Source of the DNA: Jaltomata sinuosa
Lineage: Eukaryota > Streptophyta > Magnoliopsida > Solanales > Solanaceae
Reading direction: 5' to 3'
Length of the DNA stretch: 64,000 nt
NCBI GenBank assembly: GCA_003996215.1
Contig: QJPP01004078.1
Span: 62,001 to 126,000, forward strand
The translations under genes and the position numbers were made by a program. Below are positions 63,001 to 64,000 of this stretch, in pieces. The notes beneath the pieces were generated by a model that had not been told where the DNA came from, ran no database searches, and saw only the letters and a program-made list of their open reading frames with translations. Every line of letters begins with the position of its first letter. The first letter of the stretch is position 1.

Positions 63001-63849
63001 GACAATTGGTCATCCTTTGAAAGAATTTGGTATTCTTGTCGCCTTGTTTCAACCATAAGATTCTGGATTTCTGTCTCTAGGAAATTTCCTCATTTTTTGC
63101 CACCTCTTAATACTCCATTTGTAAGCTTGCTTTCAATAGTAATTCATCCTCGGATAGCACTCTTTGCTCCTGTATGGAGTCCAGGGAGCTAATCTGGCAG
63201 AGAATATCAACTTTCTTGGCCTTTAGATTCCCACCATTACCAGTATTCAGCTATAATCTTCTCTTCCACGTGTACAACAGTACATAGCAAGTCTGTCAAC
63301 AAACACTTGCACACATTCTTTAAGAACTTTGTCCTCATTATTTATATGACGTTGATATCAAAGAAATAGTTTTAGATGATTTATGAGTTCCATGTAGAAT
63401 GCTGAGATACTGAGGCCCATATACCTATGTGGTGTATTCCTCAATAAAGAGAAGTATTGGTCTTCATAATTTTCTATTCACAGTGGTTAATGTTAGTAAA
63501 TTGCTGTAGACAAAGCACAGAGGGAATAACTTGGAAGTGATGTTTAGGGAGATTCACGAGAGAGATGGAAGAATATACTGCATTAGAATTAAGCAAACAT
63601 GAAGAATACTGTATTAAGGGGAAGAACCCCACACAGCTATATTATAAGAAAGGACAATACTAGTGAGCTGAGAAAAAAAACCTGAGTTATTATGTCTGGA
63701 AGCATGTTCAAAGGGAACCTCAGAATTGCAAAGAGGGAAAGTGATGTAAAAGCTCTGGCAGCTGTCAAATCTCCACCAAGCAAAGTGAAAGTTCCAAATG
63801 AAATCACTGTCACGAGAACTGGGATGCTGTTCAGCATGAAATTGTTGAA
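24670..63849 (-). CDS. ABCC-type (MRP) ABC transporter, 3' part, 13 exons
   Basis: This is a full-size ABCC transporter closest in layout to the plant ABCC1/2/11/12 group. Members pump glutathione and other conjugates across the vacuolar membrane using ATP. Exons, 5' to 3', are 63849-63682, 59821-59681, 51660-51460, 51286-51188, 51064-50912, 50626-50247, 45070-44890, 44515-44192, 28973-28220, 27423-27302, 26103-25858, 25758-25436 and 24752-24670. Phases match at every junction. The visible order is end of TMD1, NBD1, linker, TMD2, NBD2, tail. The N-terminal exons are beyond the window. The frame is open from the first visible exon to TGA at 25518-25516 (1003 residues). The family-like tail continues in another frame past that stop, so a short deletion seems to have altered the C-terminus. 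All large introns carry mobile DNA. The exact paralogue is uncertain. Confidence 0.93.
24753..25435 (-). other. ABCC intron
   Basis: Ordinary 683-bp intron, AT-rich, with no insertion recognised. Confidence 0.7.
25436..25758 (-). CDS. ABCC exon: C-terminal region with frameshift
   Basis: The frame that continues from NBD2 starts VVEYDTPQNLLLSERSVFSK and keeps family-like sequence through QSTGAANAQYLRNLVLS and ETNS. It then drifts into ACNKGGSCKSEG and stops at TGA 25518-25516. From about 25580 downward another frame carries the expected tail (TKEAVVNLKVVLEGKHD, then RERWWSSFLHVIEG) and splices in phase to the last exon. The simplest reading is a 5-bp deletion near 25572-25582. A non-family C-terminus is the alternative. 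Confidence 0.85.
25858..26103 (-). CDS. ABCC exon: NBD2 signature, Walker B and H-loop
   Basis: It encodes 82 residues. The signature is FSVGQRQILSLARA, Walker B with catalytic glutamate is ILVLDEATAAVD, and the H-loop is IIAHRLNTI. All residues needed for the active ATP site are present. The acceptor TCAAG and donor CAG/GTATAT are plausible. Confidence 0.95.
26104..27301 (-). other. ABCC intron
   Basis: 1198-bp intron. I see no mobile element in it. Around 27010-27240 there is a GC-richer piece I cannot identify. Confidence 0.6.
27302..27423 (-). CDS. ABCC exon: NBD2 helical part
   Basis: It is 122 bp: two bases complete a glycine, then 40 residues TVRFNLDPFSEHNEADLW to FGLDAE. The acceptor is ATTAG and the donor GAG/GTGAGC. 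Confidence 0.94.
27424..28219 (-). other. ABCC intron
   Basis: 796-bp intron without recognisable inserted sequence. Confidence 0.65.
28220..28973 (-). CDS. ABCC exon: TMD2 end to NBD2 Walker A
   Basis: This 754-bp exon (251 codons plus 1 base) starts NTSREVKCLDSITRSPVYAQ after CACAG. It includes the coupling helix region (FGEAINGLSTIRTYKA), the last helices, and NBD2 with Walker A VGRTGAGKSS and Q-loop IIPQSPVLFS. The donor is TCTG/GTACAT. It follows a 15.2-kb intron filled with virus-derived and transposon DNA. Confidence 0.96.
29110..29366. repeat. 127-bp tandem duplication in intron
   Basis: Two diverged direct copies start near 29110 and 29237. They share GTATCNGCTTNATCAANAACA-like starts, AACAACAGCCAG, GATGAGGT-like centres and AAATACAAGGGTACAG ends. 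The duplication lies just left of the TA microsatellite and virus cluster. Confidence 0.75.
29386..29452. repeat. TA microsatellite at virus junction
   Basis: Nearly uninterrupted TA/TTA dinucleotide tract. It abuts the outer end of the virus-derived cluster. A similar AT tract (40820-40865) abuts the other end. Florendovirus insertions are reported to favour TA repeats. Confidence 0.8.
29453..30258 (-). other. Virus terminal non-coding region, minus copy
   Basis: It matches the plus-strand block at 37905-38625 in reverse complement. The outer edge reads TAAGCGGTAATCCGCA. The minus copy has about 50 extra bases there, with a second AGCGGTAATC. This region would hold the viral promoter and polyadenylation control; I did not fix either site. 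Three copies of GTATCTACTGTTGATACA-like sequence lie at 30180-30235. Confidence 0.6.
30259..31649 (-). pseudogene. Virus ORF2 (unknown function), minus copy
   Basis: It begins MDPPWIRGRGRGRGRSS at 31649, an RG-rich basic start suggestive of nucleic-acid binding, then a serine-rich part. The N-terminal piece is open to 31101, where a tryptophan codon seen in the other copy is TAG here. The next piece (31088-30777) ends in an A-run frameshift that both copies share. The C-terminal piece (30501-30259) is acidic. Compared with the plus copy, four residues are missing in frame near 31165. The function of this caulimovirid ORF is not known to me. Confidence 0.65.
31675..31863 (-). pseudogene. Small virus ORF between RNase H and ORF2, minus copy
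   Basis: It begins MNFYEVFFDENTL just after the RNase H stop. In this copy a TGA breaks it at about 31800, where the plus copy reads through. Confidence 0.5.
31866..32453 (-). pseudogene. Virus RNase H region, minus copy
   Basis: An open piece of 191 codons (32441-31866) starts GSLNYISSFYKNLSRDLAPL, the RT-to-RNase H connection. It continues through IETDATNIDYGGIL with an RNase H acidic residue and ends DFLSREYLQ. A stop at about 32453 separates it from RT. Confidence 0.8.
32454..33674 (-). pseudogene. Virus protease-RT linker and reverse transcriptase, minus copy
   Basis: This is the best-kept part of the cluster: 406 codons open. The RT palm has FSKFDLKSGY and the catalytic YIDDILVFS, with MPFCLKNAPSEFQ between them. 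The plus-strand fragment at 40150 has MPFGLKNAP, so C is a change in this copy. Stops at both ends cut it from protease and RNase H. Confidence 0.88.
33684..33950 (-). pseudogene. Virus aspartic protease region, minus copy
   Basis: The open piece ends in GSGADVSCI, where the family protease motif (D-S/T-G-A) is expected, so the active-site form is changed. An in-frame TAG at about 33684 then ends it before the RT linker. Confidence 0.65.
34012..34450 (-). pseudogene. Virus coat-protein C-terminal region, minus copy
   Basis: Acidic and serine-rich stretch (SEDDYYSHSDSDIELLDLSD) with a CNCDDDEIY piece, placed just upstream of protease. This is where coat-protein tails lie in the family. A frame change near 34012 breaks it. 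Confidence 0.5.
34451..35045 (+). pseudogene. Virus coat-protein N-side fragment, plus strand
   Basis: The strand switches at about 34450. The plus-strand piece carries an open frame at 34812-35042 (LTDRQLTILVHRMLMY-like). The part before it is broken. The assignment to the polyprotein upstream of the RT rests on context and composition only. Confidence 0.45.
35050..35290 (+). pseudogene. Virus RT fragment, plus strand
   Basis: It matches the minus-copy RT from GLIKPSKSPWSCTAFYV to FDLKSGYWQVQ, then breaks off. It is joined directly to the protease fragment on the opposite strand. Confidence 0.8.
35290..35820 (-). pseudogene. Virus coat-tail and protease fragment, minus strand
   Basis: A second copy of the region at 33684-34110, nearly identical (SSFDDLKDEIENLKREIKS, DKSFSITNIAMINSGADV). 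Here the pre-protease coiled-coil-like part and protease are in one open frame. Confidence 0.75.
35821..36250 (+). pseudogene. Virus RNase H, plus copy, broken
   Basis: It matches 31866-32300 in reverse complement. Several one-base changes shift the frame, so it is open only in pieces. Confidence 0.75.
36252..36443 (+). pseudogene. Small virus ORF between RNase H and ORF2, plus copy, open
   Basis: 63 codons from MNFYEVFFDENTL to DDMTDYYLSE are open here, starting about 10 bases after the RNase H end. The acidic product has no motif I recognise. The minus copy has the same ORF with one stop. Confidence 0.5.
36452..37905 (+). pseudogene. Virus ORF2, plus copy
   Basis: The start codon context is changed, a roughly 14-base insertion follows the RG-rich coding start, and a TAA lies near 36570. 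After that the frame is open to 37364 and ends at the same A-run shift as the other copy. The tail (37653-37880) is acidic (TDDIQNTEDFLQQIK). Confidence 0.65.
37906..38630 (+). other. Virus terminal non-coding region, plus copy
   Basis: Reverse complement of 29453-30258. It ends TGCGGATTACCGCTTA at about 38625, the exact inverse of the outer edge of the minus copy. Confidence 0.6.
38555..39168 (-). pseudogene. Virus MP-CP linker and coat N-side fragments, minus strand
   Basis: Two open pieces (39168-38899 and 38773-38555) lack strong motifs. Their place between movement-protein and coat-core fragments suggests the MP-CP linker region. The assignment is inferred. Confidence 0.4.
39193..39456 (+). 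pseudogene. Virus protease-RT linker fragment, plus strand
   Basis: It matches 33285-33490 of the minus copy in reverse complement (FTSIDSKGFSAT, DSLNSAKVKEKIKLISQ). Confidence 0.75.
39437..39952 (-). pseudogene. Virus coat-protein core fragment, minus strand
   Basis: 171 open codons start LVFTGQLRGWWDNYLS; the tryptophan-rich GQLRGWWDN motif is typical of caulimovirid and Ty3 capsid cores. No zinc-knuckle follows because the strand switches. Confidence 0.65.
39960..40350 (+). pseudogene. Virus coat/RT fusion fragment, plus strand
   Basis: A short RT trace, then a lysine-rich piece (ISSLDKKLDKLIILIKGMKA), then RT again (NVMPFGLKNAPSELQ, YIDDILVFSK) lie in one open frame at 40021-40350. The fusion arose by rearrangement and is not a natural order. 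Confidence 0.65.
40343..40798 (-). pseudogene. Virus movement-protein fragment
   Basis: 151 open codons resemble the caulimovirid movement protein (30K-like) core: LNKRDIDLYKNQYNYLHIG, then GSIESTVAYGPVYF and ALTLNVKTHG. Movement proteins open plasmodesmata for cell-to-cell spread. Both ends are cut off. Confidence 0.7.
40853..42390 (+). mobile_element. Non-autonomous Helitron
   Basis: The 5' end reads TATATATTATTAAAAGTGAG. The 3' end has a stem-loop with 7-base arms AACGTGC and GCACGTT (42355-42378), then CTAG at 42387-42390, followed by T. No Rep-helicase is coded. The interior is AT-rich with one 77-codon open frame (41744-41977) of no known family. The 5' edge merges with an AT tract, so it is uncertain by some ten bases. 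Confidence 0.7.
42391..43757 (-). other. ABCC intron sequence
   Basis: No gene. Around 43210-43290 a short self-complementary stretch (GGAAAATG and TTTTCCTT-rich) may be a MITE trace. Confidence 0.5.
43758..44098 (-). mobile_element. Complete TRIM retrotransposon, 341 bp
   Basis: Two direct LTRs (43758-43880 and 43990-44098) start TGATAAA and end CTCAACA. On the minus strand they read TGTTGAGTCCCACATTGG at the start. Beside the right LTR, the minus strand has TGGTATAAGAGC (43978-43989), close to the Met-tRNA primer site. Beside the left LTR it has a GGGGGAGGGAG polypurine tract. AAAAT flanks both sides (43753-43757 and 44099-44103). No protein is coded, as usual for TRIMs. Confidence 0.9.
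44192..44515 (-). CDS. ABCC exon: TMD2 core
   Basis: It encodes 108 residues, VIVTLANSFWLI to AAYLYYQ. The coupling region HSILRAPMVFFHTNPSGRI and INRFAKDLGDID are well kept. After GDID the stretch CNVENIGNMCLSQL differs from the family form I know. The last part spans two helices (LLSTFVLIGIVSSISLWAIM). Confidence 0.94.
44516..44889 (-). other. ABCC intron
   Basis: 374-bp intron with nothing inserted that I can see. Confidence 0.7.
44890..45070 (-). CDS. ABCC exon: start of TMD2
   Basis: It is 181 bp, with one base completing the split arginine, then 60 residues from YKDALGGLWVV to AILSFSQ. The first TMD2 helix is WVVLILFVYYTLTEILRV; SSTWLSVWT follows as in relatives. Confidence 0.93.
45071..46335 (-). 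other. ABCC intron sequence
   Basis: No gene recognised. It may include degraded parts of the copia remnant that follows. Confidence 0.5.
46340..46480 (+). pseudogene. Ty1-copia RNase H fragment
   Basis: In two frames this reads IVGYTNANQAR and GKQSTSEYCILVEGNLVS, a damaged version of the copia RNase H signature (GYSDAD..., STSGY.F.L.G). It is too short and shifted to function, and is an old remnant in the intron. Confidence 0.6.
46490..46860 (-). mobile_element. TRIM-like or small LTR pair
   Basis: Two diverged direct copies of about 100 bp (starting near 46490 and 46768) share AACTGC-AAG, then TTTGGCCCGACCTTTGGGGC-like sequence. Just left of the second copy, ACTCTGATACCACTTG is a Met-tRNA primer site on the minus strand. 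The ends and target duplication were not resolved. Confidence 0.45.
46861..48362 (-). other. AT-rich intron sequence
   Basis: No gene. The stretch 46910-48000 is very AT-rich. From 48060 to 48350 it is GC-richer with AGCCCAAA/GGCC repeats and AGGGTTTTA words, probably an unidentified transposon. Confidence 0.5.
48363..49303 (+). mobile_element. Non-autonomous Helitron, 941 bp
   Basis: It starts TCTATACTATATTAAAAGTG after A. It ends with a perfect 7-base stem (TACGTGC, loop ATC, GCACGTA; 49276-49292), then ACTAAACTAG and T. This fits the Helitron rule 5'-TC ... hairpin-CTRR-3' between A and T, without target duplication. No protein is encoded. Confidence 0.85.
49304..50246 (-). other. ABCC intron sequence
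   Basis: No gene. The DNA on either side of the Helitron appears to belong to one older repeat that I could not name. Confidence 0.45.
50247..50626 (-). CDS. ABCC exon: end of NBD1 and linker
   Basis: It is 380 bp (126 codons plus 2 bases). It starts VFKNCIKEELQGKTRVLVTN, includes the H-loop region VTNQLHFLPQVD, and runs through the acidic and basic linker ahead of TMD2 (KRRAGKSVLIRQEEREIG). The split codon AG/G joins it to the next exon as arginine. Confidence 0.94.
50912..51064 (-). CDS. ABCC exon: NBD1 signature and Walker B
   Basis: It encodes 51 residues. The signature is NISGGQKQRVSMARA, Walker B is VYIFDDPLSALD, and the exon ends HVGQQ. As usual for NBD1 of ABCC proteins, the residue after Walker B is D rather than the catalytic E, giving the degenerate ATP site. 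Acceptor TTCAG, donor CAG/GTAATT. Confidence 0.95.
51188..51286 (-). CDS. ABCC exon: NBD1 helical part
   Basis: It encodes 33 residues, VRENILFGSNFEP to DLELLP. This is the segment between the Q-loop and the signature motif. Acceptor TTTTAG, donor CCA/GTTAAGT. Confidence 0.92.
51460..51660 (-). CDS. ABCC exon: NBD1 Walker A
   Basis: It encodes 67 residues, PEHPTLSNMNLDIP to SWIFNAT. Walker A is GGTGEGKTS (GSTGEGKTS in relatives I know; the lysine is kept). The Q-loop is VPQVSWIFNAT. The donor is ACT/GTGAGC. Confidence 0.95.
52881..53125 (-). repeat. 3' LTR of the copia element
   Basis: 245 bp, TGTTAGAATATGAG on the minus strand to CTAACA. The pol stop codon TAG overlaps its first bases. Confidence 0.92.
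53120..55165 (-). CDS. Copia integrase tail, reverse transcriptase and RNase H
   Basis: 681 open codons start AEAVSTAVYLLNRLPTKAV. They run through the integrase tail, RT (WVYRTKLNPDGS, FAPVARHDTMR, LYGLKQAPRAWY, catalytic YVDDLLLTG) and RNase H (GYSDSDWAGSVDD, STSGYVF, SSAEAEY, DNKSAISMAKNP) to KKNLKEEC. All catalytic residues that I know for RT and RNase H are present. It is cut from the upstream polyprotein only by the one-base shift, so the element is young or was active recently. Confidence 0.95.
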   Translation of the reverse strand: MAEAVSTAVYLLNRLPTKAVDGKTPNEAWNGITPSTKHLKIFGSICYSHVPSVKRSKLEPKGEMGIFIGYSLQANGYRVFNLQRKTISIRRDVVVDEHAYWNWDKEHVKKENVGFQNVHPLPATQSFGSENLEEDDESDGESSLDSPILKTRSLSEIYERCNVAISEPNTYQEASRHEVWIEAMKEEIGMIEKNDTWTLVDKPKDRYVIGVKWVYRTKLNPDGSVYKYKARLVVKGYAQVAGLDYGDTFAPVARHDTMRLLFALAAQSNWKLYHLDVKSAFLNGLLQEEIYVDQPEGFQVAGMEDKVYRLHKTLYGLKQAPRAWYSKIDAHLIHCGFKRSENEATLYVKKAKRGDVVVLSLYVDDLLLTGRNEAMVNQFKQEMETKFEMSDLGQMNYFLGMEVHQATDGIFISQRKYAWDILKRFKMERCKPVSTPLVHNEKILKSEGGDRADPTVYRSLIGSLLYLTATRSDLMFAASLLLRFMHAPSQVHLGVAKRVLRYIKGTADYGIWFKKEEQGQLMGYSDSDWAGSVDDMKSTSGYVFTLGSGMFSWNSKKQEVVAQSSAEAEYIVAAAATNQALWLRKNLRDLEQNHIEATVIKVDNKSAISMAKNPVQHGRSKHINVKFHAIRQAEKDGEVNLVHCSSDQQIGDILTKALPKGKFEVLRAKLGVSKKNLKEEC
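55129..56535 (-). pseudogene. Copia zinc knuckle, protease and integrase
   Basis: After the TAA the frame is open for more than 460 codons. In order it has two CCHC-like knuckles (CSHCKRTNHQEKDC and CRFCRKMGHIEKNC), the protease FIDSGCTSHMS, the GAG-pre-integrase LWHKRYGHFNYATLK, and the integrase core (HTDVCGPM, RSDNGGEYTSNEF, ENGVSERKNK-like with its E). It ends where the frame shifts near KSFW. Confidence 0.94.
56539..57105 (-). pseudogene. Copia gag
   Basis: It starts MASNSFLGAGPPMFTGENYH at 57105 (an upstream in-frame ATG at 57129 is possible). It carries the copia gag (UBN2-like) domain: WVIKMKTYLKALSLWETIE, KEAWEKLKEEFDGSD, and EFEMLRMKEGDTVKEYSGKL. The frame runs to SVA, where a TAA interrupts the gag-pol polyprotein. 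The frame resumes in pol just after, so a single substitution explains it. Confidence 0.92.
57191..57204 (-). promoter_or_regulatory. Copia primer-binding site
   Basis: TGGTATCAAGAGCC on the minus strand, two bases inside the 5' LTR. It is a Met-tRNA type primer site. Confidence 0.9.
57206..57461 (-). repeat. 5' LTR of the copia element
   Basis: 256 bp. It differs from the other LTR by a short insertion (ACTAAACATAATATTTT-like) and some substitutions. Its outer end reads AA instead of CA on the plus strand. Confidence 0.92.
58235..59680 (-). other. ABCC intron sequence with short tandem repeats
   Basis: No gene. At 58916-59070 three imperfect copies of a unit of about 62 bp start near 58916, 58977 and 59039, with the core GCAATTGNGCCAACC and a trailing AATAGAAGGGTC. 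The stretch 59130-59290 resembles the promoter and leader part of an LTR, but no LTR ends were found. Confidence 0.5.
59681..59821 (-). CDS. ABCC exon: TMD1 to NBD1 linker
   Basis: It encodes 47 residues, from VVNSNVSLQRMEELF to GGFFSWDSK. The family uses this piece to join the last TMD1 helix to the first strand of NBD1; FSWD includes the aromatic of the A-loop region. The acceptor is TACAG and the donor AAG/GTCTAC. Confidence 0.92.
59822..60530 (-). other. ABCC intron and LINE target site
   Basis: No gene. The last 14 bases (60517-60530, TATTCAGCTATAAT) are the left copy of the LINE target-site duplication. Confidence 0.8.
60636..61710 (-). pseudogene. LINE ORF2 C-terminal part with zf-RVT
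   Basis: Three overlapping open pieces (61710-61324, 61417-61037, 61115-60636) continue the protein in different frames. They carry the maturase-like part (MSLFPLSSKVRKIIDKI, NEKRAFHLFNWD) and the zinc-binding zf-RVT region (FVNSAYNILI, WKMKAPFKVVCFSWQ). The frame changes make it non-functional. Confidence 0.85.
61838..63052 (-). pseudogene. LINE reverse transcriptase
   Basis: 404 open codons start KQGDKNTKFFQRMTNCHRR. RT motifs are APGPDGYSMGFFQ, LIPKKNGAKSLRDFRPISL, KLDIEKSYDHVNW, RGLRQGDPLYPFLF and the catalytic YADDSLVF. The family form is K.D..KA.D, and S for A here may weaken activity. The reading frame shifts at about 61838. Confidence 0.93.
63258..63681 (-). other. ABCC intron
   Basis: The 5' part of the intron that holds the LINE. 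No further insertion is seen. Confidence 0.7.
63682..63849 (-). CDS. ABCC exon: end of TMD1
   Basis: It encodes 56 residues (phase 0 to 0), FNNFMLNSIPVLVTVISFG and onward to LPDIITQ. Two hydrophobic spans, IPVLVTVISFGTFTLLGG and FTSLSLFAILRFPLNMLP, match the last helices of the first membrane domain. The acceptor is TATCAACAG and the donor CAG/GTTTTT. Confidence 0.9.
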
Positions 63850-64000
63850 CTGTTGATAGAAAGGGAAAAGAAGAAACAATGAGAAAAAGAATGATCCGCG
63901 TCTTAAGCAAAATATGCAAAGACATTGGAGTCAAGGTCCCCTATCAGGTCATGTAGAAAACATGTCAAACCATCATTGTGCAAAACCTAATCCATCACTA
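63850..64000 (-). other. ABCC intron, cut by window end
   Basis: Begins directly 5' of the first visible exon. The preceding exons lie to the right of the window. Confidence 0.7.

Larger units (their letters stand above)
60531..63243 (-). mobile_element. L1-type LINE, 5'-truncated
   Basis: A 2.7-kb insertion reads right to left. The 14-bp target duplication TATTCAGCTATAAT flanks it (60517-60530 and 63244-63257). It holds only the RT and C-terminal part of ORF2. The endonuclease and ORF1 are missing, as expected for a 5'-truncated retroposition. The 3' end carries a TA-rich tail (about 60551-60573). Confidence 0.93.

Noticed and set aside
1..64000. tRNA, rRNA, CRISPR or operon-like features
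   Set aside because: None was found. The tRNA-like matches are retrotransposon primer sites only, and the repeats are eukaryotic transposon repeats.

Overview
This window is nuclear DNA of a flowering plant. The evidence is plant-type GT-AG introns of up to about 15 kb, LTR retrotransposons primed by initiator-methionine tRNA, an Ogre/Tat-like giant LTR, plant Helitrons and TRIMs, and an endogenous plant pararetrovirus. The style of the repeats suggests a eudicot, probably Solanaceae. That placement is inference; no marker in the window fixes the species.

The only recognisable host gene is on the minus strand, from 63849 to 24670. It is the 3' two-thirds of a full-size ABCC (MRP-type) ABC transporter, seen as 13 exons. 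They encode the end of the first membrane domain, NBD1, the linker, the second membrane domain, NBD2 and the C-terminal tail. The 5' exons lie beyond position 64000. Every exon has plausible splice sites, and the frame stays open for 1003 codons although its introns hold more than 20 kb of mobile DNA. The one lesion seen is near the C-terminus (about 25575), where an apparent 5-bp loss shifts the frame and brings an early stop.

Layout by region: 1-8524 is the gag end, leader, primer site and complete 5.4-kb LTR of a minus-strand Ogre/Tat-like Ty3 element. 8525-9090 is a tandem array of hairpin-forming units. 9091-11087 is AT-rich repeat debris with one Helitron-like end. 11088-22104 is a foldback transposon with long inverted arms, split by a decayed chromodomain (Tekay/Del-like) Ty3 element at 12172-21661. 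22125-24235 is Helitron-like sequence downstream of the host gene. 24670-63849 is the ABCC gene.

The ABCC introns hold: a rearranged, partly palindromic cluster of endogenous caulimovirid sequence, Florendovirus-like (29453-40800); two Helitrons (about 40853-42390 and 48363-49303); a complete 341-bp TRIM (43758-44098); a second TRIM-like repeat pair (about 46490-46860); a solo LTR (51838-58229) carrying a nearly intact Ty1-copia element (52881-57461); and a 5'-truncated LINE (60531-63243). Target-site duplications could be read for the Tekay-like element, the TRIM, the solo LTR, the copia element and the LINE. They give a clear nesting order. No tRNA, rRNA, CRISPR or prokaryotic feature was seen.
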